Shown here one piece after another: positions 21,901 to 35,126 of a stretch of 64,000 nucleotides of DNA. A program made the translations under genes and the position numbers. Below the pieces are notes generated by a model. It saw only the letters and a list, made by a program, of their open reading frames with translations, was not told where the DNA came from and made no database searches. Numbering within the stretch: the first letter of the stretch is position 1; the number at the start of each line of letters is the position of its first letter. This DNA comes from Rhea pennata (Eukaryota > Chordata > Aves > Rheiformes > Rheidae): the NCBI RefSeq assembly GCF_028389875.1, contig NC_084667.1, positions 57,948,570 through 58,012,569 on the forward strand, read 5' to 3'.

Positions 21901-24900
21901 CAATAAATGTGAAAAAAAACTGTGTTGAAACATCTTTCCGAGCTTTTTCAGATCTCACACATCTTCATAAGCATAATTAAATGCCAGTATTTTCAGTGCC
22001 AAAGAGCTGATGGTGGAAATAACTTCTAAGAATAAAAATCATTACATAACCTGAGGACAAATTTTAAAACACAAATCTATGCAAATTGATATTTTCTTAA
22101 TTTATAAATATTTTTTAAACATACACATTATTACTTTTCAAAGTAATACTGACCTTTGTAAAAAATAAGGGACTAGGCTGATGACATTCTGGAAATTGCA
22201 CAATCCCAAGCAAGAAAAAGAAATGGTTTTGAATTATTTGATCACTTAACATTTGTGATGAAGGACAATCTGGAGGGAATAGGGTGCAAGGCTGCTGTCA
22301 ATCGGATTTGCAGCACATGGATGTAGAGAACATACAGTGCTATTAATTCTTCAGACACATGCATGCAATTGCAAACAGAGATCAAAATTAGTCCAAAGTG
22401 TTATTGGAACATGGGGAGAGGAGTTGTGCATTTTATAGGAGGAAATATTTATTTCAAAAAGCAATAATCATACAAAAAATAAGCAAATTACCAATTTTAT
22501 TTCTATTTCTTCTGACTCTAAGTGGAACGTATTTATTGCACATATGTCAGTGAATAAGGAATAGTTCTGGGGAAATGTGAAATATTAGATGGAACTTAGC
22601 TGTATAGTTTCCTCTAATTCGTTTTACCTTTTTCTTCTTTTAACTGTATATTGCCTTCTCTAGAATGCATACCACTATAGTGATTATGTTGAGCTCTAAT
22701 TTTTTGAAGCTCATGCAGATCTACAGTTTTTTTTAGTTACTGTTTAGCTGATTGATTTATCTGTGATAACAAATAATATACTAAGACATCAAACTAACTA
22801 ACCAGTTTTATCTACCTGCCTAGAGCAGAGGTATAGTAAGCAACAAAAGTATTTTTAAAACATGGAATCATCTCCCAGAACTGAACCACAAGACTTTTCC
22901 TATGCCTACGAGATGCCTTCACTTGATTTACTTAGCCAAAAAAAACTTCCAAAAATTATCTGTTGGGAGCAATAGAAGGAAATTAAAAAAGAGTAGATTG
23001 AGGAATTAATGTCATTGATCTTGCTTTCTGCTCTTTTACTGATTGAATTTCAGAGTCTTTAGATCAGTTCTCATGAACAAAAGAGAAGGCTGGAGAAACT
23101 CAGTAGTGATATACTGATATAATTGAAACATAAAGCTACATACAACAGAGAAAAATCTGTATTTCTTGAAGTTGGATAAGAGTGATCCAGAAGGAAGGGT
23201 ATTGTCACTTCCTGCAGATACTGCTGGAACCAGTATCTTCCTTATCTTCTAATAAATATTTTGTGTTACTCTGAACCTGTTTTGGAACCTTCTAGTTATT
23301 AACAAATCTAATCTGTAAGAAAGGGATTTGACCAGAATATTCAGGCTTTATCTTTCCAGTAGTTGTACATGCCCATGACTCACAAATCATTTCCAGATTC
23401 GTCAAGCTTCTTTTGATCAACGTGTGAAACAGCAACTCTGGGGTCAGAGGGTGAGGAAGCAGCCATCTAGTATATAGGATCTCTGAGAGAGACTGCAGCA
23501 CTGCCTTACAAATACATGAGACATGGCCCAAAATGTGGGGTCATGCCGAGAAGGAGCTGGTTGTCTACTTCTCATGTACAGTGCATGATGGTTGACAGAC
23601 ACACTGGCTAAATATTTATTGTGAAACTTGCTTTTTAAACCTATTTTTAATGCCAGGTGAACAATCAGGATATTCATTGCAATTCCCATGATGCTCGTTT
23701 TTAGACCAATCCTGCTGGATGTGTCATCATTGTAAAATGGTTTTTGTTTTTTGGAAAAGAAATCAACACTTAAGCTACGCTTTTGAGCAAGTCAAAAGAC
23801 ACCCAAGGGTATGATCAGCTTGTATGCTTGACTTTTTAAGAAGGCCAAGGAAAAGCATCTCTGGATGGGACTATAATTAACTGCTGCTTTAATGCAGACA
23901 ATCAAAGAAGGTTCCTTACTGATGGTTGTAAATTCATCATTACAGATACCACTCAGAGTCATTTGGCACGACATTTTTTATGCATGGAACAGAAAAGTGC
24001 AGTATTAGCTCCTGAGTGATTGGGTGAATTGTGCATCCATTAATGGGGACATCAGAAAATGTTTCCAAGCTTTGACTTATCTCCTAGAGAAACCCAGAAG
24101 ACGTAGATTGTTTTGCTGTTGCTTACAGCAAAATATGAATTTTTTGGTACATTTTTTCAATCTGTCTAAGATCCTAGTTGTTTAATTGGAAACTTAGTAT
24201 CATTACATAGTGCAGATTTTAGCACTGACTCTGAGATCAAAACAGCCTGGCTGAGTTTGTCATCATTATGAAATCTGCAGGACAACGGGAAATATGAGAG
24301 TGAATTAGTTGCACTCCTATACCGGATAAAAACTTCTTGGTTCACTGTTTTGGGAAGATGATCAAGGCAATTGGTAGATCTGAAGTCCAGTAAAGATAGA
24401 TAAATTTTTGACTGAATGTTTTATCCAACCAAACTTGCCAGTTCAACCTGGATAAAATATTAGGTCATTCACGTGAAAATTGCAAAATTATTCCAGCAAA
24501 GAACTCATTAAAGCATAATCTAAAAACTCAAAGCATCTATGTTCATATTTTCATAAAAGACCATTTTGTTCATTTAAAATGATTCATTTCTAAATAGGTC
24601 TAGTTTAATTTAGTTAGGTTTAGTTTTCAAGAGAAAAATACACAGGAATGAGAAGTTTCATTTTCCATTTTGGCCCACTCAAAAATCTTCTACTTTTTCC
24701 TGTTATACAAGTGAAATAAAACATATATTATCCAACTCCTCTGCTCTTTCATCTTTCTTCCTGTTCATGAATCATTAATGAACTGGTTATGATCTGTTAA
24801 TCTACTTTTTATGCACACACTTCATTAATCAAACTACACCAACAAATTGCAGCCCAGAATATACCAAATAATTGTTCACTTGTATTATTCATTTAAGTGT

Positions 24901-27900
24901 GATATACGACCATCACTTCTATGAATGGTGTTGGATATCTGATTTTTTTCAGAGAGGAAGTACTAAACATTAAGTCATGACATTTCTCATATGTGAATTT
25001 TCAGACGAATAATCATTGCTATATGTTTAAAAGTTATACCAAGCTTTTATCCAGGCAGCGGCTCTAGCTACCTTTAAGTTATCAACACATTTTCACCAGT
25101 GTTCTCATCAACTTATTTTATTTTACAATGTGCACAAACGATAGGCATAGTTTATAGGATAGGCTAGGTCATTACCTATTTTCCAAAAATTGGTGATTTC
25201 AATTTTTAGGCTACCAGTATAAACAATTCCCCCCCTCAGATAATAGTAAGAATCCAGTCACTCCAGAAAAGTCAGATAGTTAGGATGCCCACCAAGCGCA
25301 GGAGATTCTGGTACATACCCAGGCCAATTTCATGGATTTGAACCTGGAGTTTCCATATTTCTGGCGGTGCCTTCACCTATGAAATATATTAAAAAAAATC
25401 TTTAAACTTTTGGGGAATAGGTACTGATCAACATTTGTGGGGTAAGGGGTGGGAGAAAGATTCATCACCTTCCTAGTAAAGGTAACTTTTCGGGATATAA
25501 AAGAGACAAGTTACAATCACAAGCAAAAAATCAGATGTGTGTCATATCTGTAAGGCTATTATTTATCTGAAGGTAATTATCATTCTTTATTTTATTCTGA
25601 TCAGAAAGTCTATTCTGACTTGAGAAACCTTCCCAGTGAAAATTTACTTTTAGCCAGTACATTCCCACATAAAATCTTAGCTCTTACAAACCAGAATTTA
25701 CCAAAAAACCCGCTTCATTCAGAAGTTTCAGGCCAGCTCTAGGATGGACTTTCACATTTGCATGTAACTGAATTTGTTATCTGATTGGTCACCACGTTTA
25801 TGTATCTTCCTCTGCTGCGCACATGAGCAAGCATTATTGTATAGGCAGACATGCGGGCCCCCAAAAATGTAAAAGCAATGAAACATTACCACCAATGCAA
25901 GCAGCAGTTCTCAGTGCAAGTAATTGTCTTGCCATCTCTTCCCGGGCTCATTCTCTTCTCTTTCTTTCTCTCCCGCCTGCATTCCCTCGGAGATGTTCTT
26001 TCTCCGTCAACATAACCTTGTGTTACTTCTCTGCAGCTCTGCTGCCCTCCGTTCTACGATCTGGCATTACAGTGAAACTTCCAAGAATTCCATTCTCTGA
26101 AGCACTCTGAGTCACACTGTAGTCTTCAGCAATATTTTTAAAACACCAATGTTTTTTTTAATCACTCTTGAGACCCACAGAAGAAAGTAAGGATATTATC
26201 TTGCTAACTTACAGTCGTGGTTGTTTTTTCTATTGCCACCCACACTCTCTCATCTCTCTCCAGATACTCTGCTCCAGTCTCTCAATAGTGCAGGCATATG
26301 GTATTTGAGCATGCCAGAGTCTGACTTCAAATTAAAGTAATTTTTTTCCTGTAAAAAAGATGGAGAGGCATTAAGCCTATGGCCATTTGAGAACTTTCTT
26401 TAAATAAGAGTTTTATTAGGGTCTATAATTTTAATAAATAAAGAATATGTTATATCGTAAAACTAACAGAGAAACATCAGATCTGAGCAGTAATTCACCA
26501 TCTCTGGATACCAGCAACGCCACGTGTCTGACATGTCAGTGGTAGAGCAAAATGAACTGGGGCAACAGGGTACATAGGAAGGGGAGAACTCCTCCCTACT
26601 CCCTTCAGTGCTTTCCAAAAAACCTTGCAGAGCAGGAGCTGGTAGTCTTTAGGAGCTGTAGTTATAAATTTTTTTTCTGATAATAAAAATGTAAAACTTT
26701 ATTTTACTATTTGAAGAGCTTTGCATTTTATAAGAAAAAAGAAACACTACTAAATTACGGTAAAGTTATCAGTTCTTTTTCATTGCACGTTTCAAGGCTT
26801 TCTCCTTTCTTTTCTGTGCGAGGGATGAGGCAGCTTGTATTCAAACAGACTCATCTGCACCTTTGGATAGAAGATCCATAGATTGGTATTATCTCTCCTG
26901 CAGTAGCTCATGACACACTAAATAAATATACCTCAAGGTAAGCACATATCACTAGACAATGGCTGTTCAACAAAGAAGATCCCTAATGGCAGCACCTATC
27001 TGAGCCTCTATAGAGATCAGCTTCTTGCATGAAGCATTCAAGGATGCCTGGCTGCCCAACGACAGCCACTTGAAAAAGCTACCAGGAAATAAGATAAGAG
27101 GATGAAGAGACCTAGATTTCAATTTACCAGCTGATCATTTGAAGAAAGTACATTCTTAGGACTCAAAAGTTACCAAAAAATGGTCAGTGAACTTGCCTTT
27201 GCAAGAGATGGTTGGGAGAACTGTGAAAATAAACACATCATTGAGAAATGGAGGTAGGATGAGTGAGATTTGCTCAGGAAAAGGTGAGAACAGTGTTAAG
27301 TGAAATAGAAAAGGCACCATATCAAATAATAGTGTTAGTGCAGGAAGCTAGGAAGCTAAGTGTGGTAATTAAGACTATTCAAGAAACAAAATTAGGTGAG
27401 GGTTTTTACATATGCATGGATGGACATGGATATATGTACACACATATATAATCTATATATAAAAAATATGTATTGCATACATATATATGCTTTCTATTTG
27501 TATATTTGAAATAAAGTACAGTCATACTGAATTTGCCCATGCTATGTTCCACCCAAATAGGGCTTTTTTGTTTCATTATCTCTCCTGCAGAAATGCAGAA
27601 AAGCAATAAAATTGCCTTTCCTTTTAGTCGTATTTGTTTCTACTCTATGTATCTTTAAGAAACCTTGGCCATTTTTTTTACTTGATTGTGCAACTGTTGT
27701 AGATTTTTACCATTTTTCAGTAACATATGATCATTAGCTTTTGGAGGATGCTGTAACTATCAGGCCAAGATGCTTAAAAATTACTTTATTCACTGCATTT
27801 TTTTGAGATTAAAAAGAAAAGGATTAACTTCCAGAAAATAGGGCCAAAATCTTAGCACTGTTGCCTAATGTGAAGCTTTTCAATACATATTTAGCCTCCT

Positions 27901-29261
27901 AACTATTAGTAAGTTGTTGCACCTCAGTGACAGACATCCACAAATCTCACTGAACCACCATGAGCTGTAACTCAGCTAAAAATCAAACTCTTTTTAAATT
28001 CATTATTATTACAGGTTTAGAAGCCTATTTCAATACAGAGACACAGTTTTGAAAATCTGTTGCAAGACTGGATCAGTGATAGGCTCAAATCTTTGGTAAC
28101 TACTGACTTTGTTGATCAGCTGTAGAGATTCCCATTTTCCACTGAAGCTATCTTTTTCAAGAAAGGACGCCACTAAGCCTCTTCTATTGCATTAATTTAC
28201 ATTAAGTAATACACAAAAAATAAATTATTTCTATTTTAAGAAAAAGAGTAGCTCCATCCACTCAGAACCCCCATTACTGAGATTTAGTGTCTTCAACAGT
28301 GCAGGATGCAAAGGACCCTACAAACAATTGGTCTGGGCAGCACACGTCAAGGTTAGTAAAGACAATGACATCAGTAAATGATCCATAGCTAAAAATTCCA
28401 GATTACTCTGAATCATTCTCCTGACTTGCCTTCCTACTACCTCTTACTAGCTTTTCCAGAATAATTAGAAACAGGCGGCAGTTGCATCATTTCTGTGAGT
28501 TTAAAGCAAGCAGAAATTCAGAATTGAGTTGCTACATTTTCAACAGCAGAAAATGTCAACAGTACAGGCAATTTTTGTCTGAATTTATATACATTTCTTC
28601 CGTGCTTCACTGAAAGAAAAGAGAATTGTTACAGTAAGAAAACCTAGCATATAAAAAATATGAAGCTATGAAAATTAAGGACTTTCTGAAATTTAGGAAG
28701 ATGATACTGATGTGACTGTCCAGGTCTCTAAAACTGACTTTTCTATTACAGTCTTAGATTTGTATATGCTAGATATAGTTGCTAGGCTTGCAAAGCCTAG
28801 ATTAATCCTAGTTCTACAGTTGTTGTCTTTATATACTTGCAAAACAAAACACAGAAAATTATATTTGAGAGCTTGTGAAGAAAACAGTGTTTAATTAGTT
28901 AGCTATGCAGACATTTAGATTCAGGAACTCACTTACCTTTAAGGATTTTTTTTGTTTGTTTTTTTTTCTTGCAAAAAATGCAGTTCCAGAACTCAGTTTT
29001 CCTCGTGAGCATTCTTTAATGAACTCCACAGTGACAATGATTTAGTTATAAATATAAGTGCATAATTTTATTTTGTTCCCTCTTTCCTTCCTTTTCTATA
29101 AAATGTCCTCTCAATACTAGTTAAGAAAAAATGCAAAATAATACTTAGGGTAATACTTCCAAAGCATCCAAATAATTCAGAAGACAAAAACTACATGGGT
29201 TAACAAGCTTATGTTAGCACAGTAATATGATAGGAGTTACAGCTGTGATAGATTTTAACTG
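18951..29261. other. AT-rich intergenic region with no gene seen
   Basis: Only the hairpin repeat at 20283-20388 and AT-rich low-complexity patches (for example 21710-21740) stand out. A DR1-like nuclear-receptor motif lies at 19179-19191. Open frames are short and unlike known proteins. Confidence 0.6.
20283..20388. mobile_element. Degenerate MITE-like palindromic element
   Basis: The block begins GGGCTTGATTC, ends GATCAAAATCTGGGC, and holds GTGTAA and ACTTCAATGACAC in the middle. The ends are imperfect inverted repeats. The pattern resembles an old amniote palindromic repeat with ends like CCAGATTCTGATC and TTACACC boxes. The family name is not certain. Confidence 0.55.
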
Positions 29262-29790
29262 GGGAAGAGTCAATGCAAATTTACAGATGGAAGTCATGTC
29301 TCAAAAATATATTAGAGTTGTCTGAAGGAGCACGTGGATAAGATGATCTGGTTACTGTAATGCTGGAATCCACACTTGGATACTTTGGTGCATACTGCTT
29401 GGATAAAGCTTTGGGAAGATCCCTCACCACAGGCCCTTAAACGAATAACGTTACCATGGCACAGGGAGAATAGCCCTCTTGTGAGTTATTAACTGGTTAC
29501 AAGTTAGGAAAGAAAGGAAGGATGAAAAGGTCATTTGTTAGGAGGGAGGAAGGTTACCAGCAAGGTATCGCAAGGTCTCTGCTGTTCAGCATGCTCACAA
29601 GTAATCTCAAATATAGGAAGTTTATGAATTTTGCTGATAATACAATATTACTCAAGACTGTCAAAACTAAAGTTGTCTGAAAAAAAGGATAGAAGCATCC
29701 CAGGGTACCAAATGATTAGTTGGTAAAGTGAAATATGAAATTAAATGTCGATTCAACTACACAGAAAAAAGGTACATACACATTTTTGCA
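29262..29790 (+). mobile_element. Ancient CR1/L3-type LINE fragment, reverse transcriptase region
   Basis: Degenerate LINE coding sequence in sense orientation. GATGGAAGTCATGTCTCAAA near 29287 and the GATCCCTCACCACAGGCCCT segment near 29419 correspond to the RT block encoding AFDKVPHQRLL. GCTGTTCAGCATGCTC near 29580 corresponds to the LLFNIFINDL block. TTTGCTGATAATACA near 29630 corresponds to the FADDT catalytic block, here with the second Asp changed to Asn. Many stops and frameshifts make it a fossil. The assignment rests on my memory of amniote CR1/L3 sequence. Confidence 0.75.
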
Positions 29791-31507
29791 TGTAATGGCT
29801 ATTTGTTGTAATTATGAACAACAATGTCTACATAGATTGAAAGTGGTTTAATGAAATTATTTCTTTTATTAATTCAAACTAGTGGATTCCTGACCTGACA
29901 GTGCTCTTTAATTACATTGAAATTTGGTGGCTTTTAGACAGCCAAAGTATTTTTGAAAATTGCATTTAGAGATTCAGCTTTTCTGTTTTCAAAGTGCTTA
30001 ATAAATATGAATTAACTGTCATAACCCTCTGCAAGGTCAATAAACAATTTAAATCTCCTGTCACATGGAGAGAAAAATGAGGCAGTTTAGTTAAATGATT
30101 TGCACAAAGGGCTAAAAACGTGTCAAGTTCTCCACTAGAAAATTGTCATTTCTATTGATTCCTTTTTAAAAAGCATTATATTAATTTCATTTAACTTTTT
30201 CTTTGCAAAGAGGAAAACATATCTAAAATGTAGATATATTTCAGTCAGATATTTCTGGAAAAGAAAGCTTTGATTTTTCATTTCATAATATTTTATATTA
30301 AAAAGATTAAACATGTTGAAACTGAACATTTCTTTTTTAGCTAAACATTAAAATTTAAATGACCTAACGTAATATCCTTTCGGATCTTTTTCTCCTGAAG
30401 ATTTTTGTAAAGTTGCCTTTTTTTTCCAACTTGGGATGACTTTCTTTTTCAAGATCTCAAGTTTTTTGAGAAAGAAGATTTGAAAGTTCATTCCCTAATG
30501 AGATTTACTTGTCCATTACATGCCATGAATTGATAATATAGCAAGAATTACTTCTAAGGAATTCTTAACACCTTCCGTATCAACACATCTGTGCAGTAGT
30601 ATACTCTTTGTAGATTAAATTTTCTACGTGTAGAGTACGTCCATGTTGATTAACTTTTCCTGAGGCATACTGTGAGAGCTTTGTATGCACCTAGGGTACA
30701 CCTCAAAAACTGGAAGCATCCTGCCCTAGATGTACCTGGGCTGAAACCAAGGATTACATTGGAAGATGAGGAACAACATTGCAAAAATTTACCCAGTTGC
30801 AGTATAGGAACTGATACCAATTTTAAAGGCTGTGCAGTAACAACACTGAACATCACGATCTGAAATGAAGAGTTTCATCTGCTCGGTCACTTTATAATCC
30901 TACATATAGCCTAACTAAGGCTCTATACCTCAGGAGAGATTATTTTAGGTGTCCACTAGTGCTTTTTCTAATTTCTTCAGCCACTGCTCTTTGTTCTTGT
31001 AAGCTCTCTGTTAACTATTAAATCCAAATGTGCTGAAGTATTACTCAAATTTCAATAAAGATTAGAGAGGCAAAAAGAATGAATAGGGAACCAATTAAAA
31101 ATTCCTCTTTAACAAGAAAGGAAAAGATATCTGAGCAACTAGAATGGCAGAATCTTCCTGGTACAGTTCTTTATAACAAATAGTTAATAAAAAACTAGAA
31201 AAAATTAAAACCAACAGGAAGACAAATGTATTATCAGATCATAAAGGAATTAGCTAGTTAGTTTATGAATTATTAACAATTATATTGGTATGTCAAGAGA
31301 AGGGGGATCTGAGAAATGTAAAAATTCAAAGGAGAGGAATATGGATTACTTTTTTTCCCTCATGGAAGTCATGGAATTCTAGTACTTCCTTTCTAGTATG
31401 TCTCACTTCTACTTCCAGAAAAATAATAAATACTTTTAGAAAAAAACATATGAACCGAGAGAGAGAATAACATCATAGTAGAAGATGAACAACAGAAAAC
31501 AAGAATA

Positions 31508-31922
31508 GGATCGAAAAATCACTGCTGGAGCTCATCTAGCCCAACCTCCTCCTCAAAGCAGGGTCAGCTATGGGATCAGATCAGGTTACTTATACGCAGT
31601 TTAGTCTTGGAAACCTCCAAGGACTGCACAGCTTCTCTGGGCAACCTGCTCTAACGCTTGACTGTCCCTGCTGTGAAAGTTCTTCCTTATATCCTTATAT
31701 CAGAATCTCTCTTGCTTCAACGTCTGTCCATTCTCTTGTCTATCCACCACGCACCACTCTGAAAAGCCTGGCTCCATCCTCTTGATGACCTCTTGCTATA
31801 AGGTCCACCAATAGCCAGCTCTCCTCCAGGCCAAACAAACCCTATTGGCTCAGCTTCTCCAGAAGGGCAAGTGCTCCAACTCCCTGACCATGTGGTGGCC
31901 CTCCACCAAACTCGCCCCAGTT
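31508..31922 (-). mobile_element. Older, more diverged CR1 LINE 3' fragment
   Basis: The CR1 landmarks are present but worn: GAGCTCATCTAGCCCAACCT, AAAGCAGGGTCAGC, CTTCTCTGGGCAACCTGCTC, then AGCTTCTCCAGAAGGGCAAG and GACCATGTGGTGGCCCTCCA. It is a more divergent CR1 subfamily than the copies at 53.7 and 62.3 kb, on the minus strand, and lacks the terminal octamer repeats. Confidence 0.88.
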
Positions 31923-32079
31923 TTAAATTTAAATGAAAATTCCAGGGTAAGATAGATAGCACACTCACCCCAGAGATAATCATATTTTAGTGGTGAATAC
32001 TCTTTCAGACACCTACTTTGTACAACAGTTTGAAATCCTTCGTCTTAGAGAACCTATATATAATAGACACAATTTGGGA

Positions 32080-32220
32080 AGATCTCCCTATTCAGGAAGG
32101 TATATGAACTTTTGATTAGCTTTTGTGAGATCAAAGTCCCATTTAGGCACTTAAATTTAAATTGCCTCCCTGAATAGGGGTAGACTTGAGCACATATTAA
32201 AACGCTTTCTTGAGTGCGGG
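32080..32220. mobile_element. Degenerate palindromic repeat with CCCTATTCAGG ends
   Basis: CCCTATTCAGGAAGG at 32086-32100 is the reverse complement of CCTCCCTGAATAGGG at 32165-32179 with one mismatch. TTGAGCACAT and CGCTTTCTTGAG follow at about 32186-32215 and look like a second half. It resembles an amniote hairpin family with TTAAGCACATGC boxes. Confidence 0.55.
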
Positions 32221-32652
32221 TGAAAGTTATTGTATGCAGAATAAAACCTGTAACTGGATTTTATCTGACAGATTTGATAGAAATTCCTTCCAAAACTTTA
32301 GCCACAAATGATTCACACTTTTGCAAACACTGACAAAACCTTATGAACTACAAGATAATTAAAAGAGTGCAACAAAAGATAACAGAAGAATATATACCAG
32401 GTCTGAAAAGAGGTGTTAGCAGGACAATATTATTTAAGATTTCCACTAGCTATCCATAGTGACAGATAAACAGCACTTAAATTTGTAAATTATACTGAAT
32501 CATTACGAATGCTAGTGAAACGAATGAAATTCAATGCAAGAGAGCTCAAAAACATCAGACTATGGAACCCAACACTGCTTGCTTTGCTTACACAAAATTC
32601 CTATTAAAACAATAAGGTGTGCAGAATTTGGCTCCTGGATATAGGAAATAAA

Positions 32653-32724
32653 GGATCAAATCCAAAGCCCTCTGAAGTCAATAGGAGACATTCTTCTGAC
32701 CTCAAAGGGCTTTGGATATGACCC
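32653..32724. mobile_element. MITE-like palindromic element with 28-bp arms
   Basis: Arms at 32653-32680 and 32697-32724 are reverse complements at 24 of 28 positions, around a 16-base loop. Both contain ATCCAAAGCCC or its complement GGGCTTTGGAT, a motif I recall from palindromic non-autonomous repeats common in turtle, crocodile and bird DNA. No transposase is present. The transcript of either strand would fold into a long hairpin. Confidence 0.8.
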
Positions 32725-35049
32725 AAAATTAGATTCATTCTGGAAAAATGCAAGCTAAAGGAAATAATCATTCAAAAAGTAGCTGGGAGAGAGATGTTTG
32801 GAAAACCTGGAAATCAAAGAATACCTAGGGGACTTTGAATAATATATGATACATAACAAGAGCTTATGAACACTGTTACAAGATTATACATTTTGTAAAA
32901 GCTTATCAGTCTAGACATGAAGTTGGAATGCAAAATAGAGAAGAGCGAGCCCTTTTCATCCAGTTAGGGAGCAGAAGTCACAGGGATATTGTGTCACAGC
33001 GCAGGCAGGTCACTTTCTATGGAATTTACAACGTGCCAATCATCAAATAAAGCCCACAACAATAAGAAGTAATCAGTCCTATCTGAGAACGACTACTTTC
33101 TCAGCTTCCCTCCTAGACACGAGTCTAGTAGCATTTGCAAAGAAGAAATACATAAACAGTTTGCAGGTAGGAATTTACAGCCAGACTGTAATATGAGGTG
33201 TTACCATTTGTTACTCGATCTCCTTCTCGTTTTGATGACGGAGGTCAACAGAGCCAAACCGAGGATGTCGTTCTTCCCCTATGGCGGAAAGACACTTTCA
33301 TTCTCCTGAACACCTTGCTGCTGTGACATGAAGAAAGTTTCTAAAAGCACAGACATACTTCAGCAAAGTAAAAGGCCTGACCTCATTCTCAATATCAAAT
33401 GCACTCAGCATGCACATTATAAACTCTCAAGCTATCTACCCTCAGCAATTATTTCTCTGCAGTCTCCTTGCTGAGACCCGAACAAGGACATCTGTTAGTA
33501 CATCCTATCTAGCAGGAAAAGTAGTTGGAAGAAAATCAACCATAAAGGTAGTTTCTGTCCCTCTAGTCTTCTGCCCACAGAAGTATCCTGCCTCCACATA
33601 TTCAGTGGAAGAAGCTAAGAATGGTTTGCATGAAGAATTACTTGACTGTACTGACAAGCTTTGGCAGCCTGACTAACCCAGTTACTGCAGTTCATAATGG
33701 CTTGATCCTTCTCTTCTACCATGACTGCCGTTGCTTGGGAGAAGAAAACTCTTTATCCTCAGGCAAAAGAATAAACCATGTGTGGTTCAATAAGTAAGAG
33801 TCATCAGGTTTTTTCTTTTCCTGCTTCATCTGCCCAGACCATCTAATTCTTGCTCATAGGACATACACAGTAAAATGGTGAAGACAACCAGACATCTCTG
33901 AATAAATATTTTGGAATAAGTCACTGTAAGACGATTATAGTAAAAATGATAAAGCTTCAGCTCATTTTAGAATGTCTTTGGGTCCATAAACTGTAGATTT
34001 TGTGCTGTTTAGTCCCATAATTTCTGGCTTAAAATCTTTCTATTCTTAGATTTTAAAACAAGAATCTATTTTTTTTGGAATTGTATAGCTGACCCTTCAC
34101 AGAAAATGTTGGAAAACATTTTATTTCGAAATACTCGTGCTTATTCTTCATAATTTTTTGGACTATTTCATCTTAAAAGCTCATCTATTTTTGCTAGAAA
34201 ATCATGCCTCGATATGTCTGCAATTCTTTCAGCGGGCCCAATCCCGTGAAAATCTGAGCACTAATTTCTACTGACCAATTCTTAGGTCTTCTCTGCACCT
34301 GATCTTTGTGACCTCATAAAAATTTAGATGGAATCAATTAAATCACAAATAAAGGATTAATTCATATAAGCAAAAAGCAACAGGAGCACATGGGTTTCAA
34401 AATATGACATTTGTAAAGAAAAATCCCTCAACAATACAAATGGGAAAAGGGAAACTGTGGATAACTTCTTCATACACAAGAGAATATTTCTCAGTAGAAG
34501 GCTTTGCAAATCTTTTTATAAAGTTCCAGCAGATTTGTTTAGAAGGCAGACCCTCTTTTGCACCCTAACTTCTCATTGATTTTATAACATTGATATCAGA
34601 AAAAATCAAATATCTTGCCTGAAAGCTCAAGTTTCAATGAGGTAGTTAATTTTTTTTTTCAGATACATGAAAAGAGTGACAGGATTATAGACCACCAAAT
34701 TGTTGGTATTTTAAGAATCTGACAGGCTCAGCACCATGTGCCATTCTAGCTTCTCTGTGTATCCTTTGTGGTTAAAACTCTTAAGCACTTTAAATTCTTT
34801 TGGTCAGTATTTTTTTCCTTTTAGGGCAGACAACTAGAAGCACATTCCAAGTAACCATTTATGGTGTACAGAAAATTATAAGATACTAAAATCACCTCTT
34901 TGAAGGTGTTTCCAGGGTTTGGATAGTAAAACAAATATTTTATTTATAAAAAAACAAAACTGTTGTTTTAAATGTAGAATATAATTATCTATGTTCCAAT
35001 TCAAATGAAAGACAATAACAGCACAAATACACAGCAAAATAGTACATGT

Positions 35050-35126
35050 CAAATCCTACAGTTTTGGACAAACCTCCCATCAAGCTTTGGTGGGAGTTTT
35101 GCTTGATGAAATACAGTAGAGCCAAG
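35050..35126. mobile_element. Degenerate palindromic repeat with CTCCCA/TGGGAG arms
   Basis: ACAAACCTCCCA at 35068-35079 pairs with TGGGAGTTTTGC at 35091-35102 (10 of 12), flanked by AATCCTACAG on the left and ATACAGTAGAGCC on the right as a weaker outer arm. It resembles the same group of old hairpin repeats seen near 32.7 kb. Confidence 0.55.

Noticed and set aside
32390-32570. Possible third old LINE reverse transcriptase piece
   Set aside because: There is only faint similarity to the blocks seen at 29.6 kb, too weak without an alignment.
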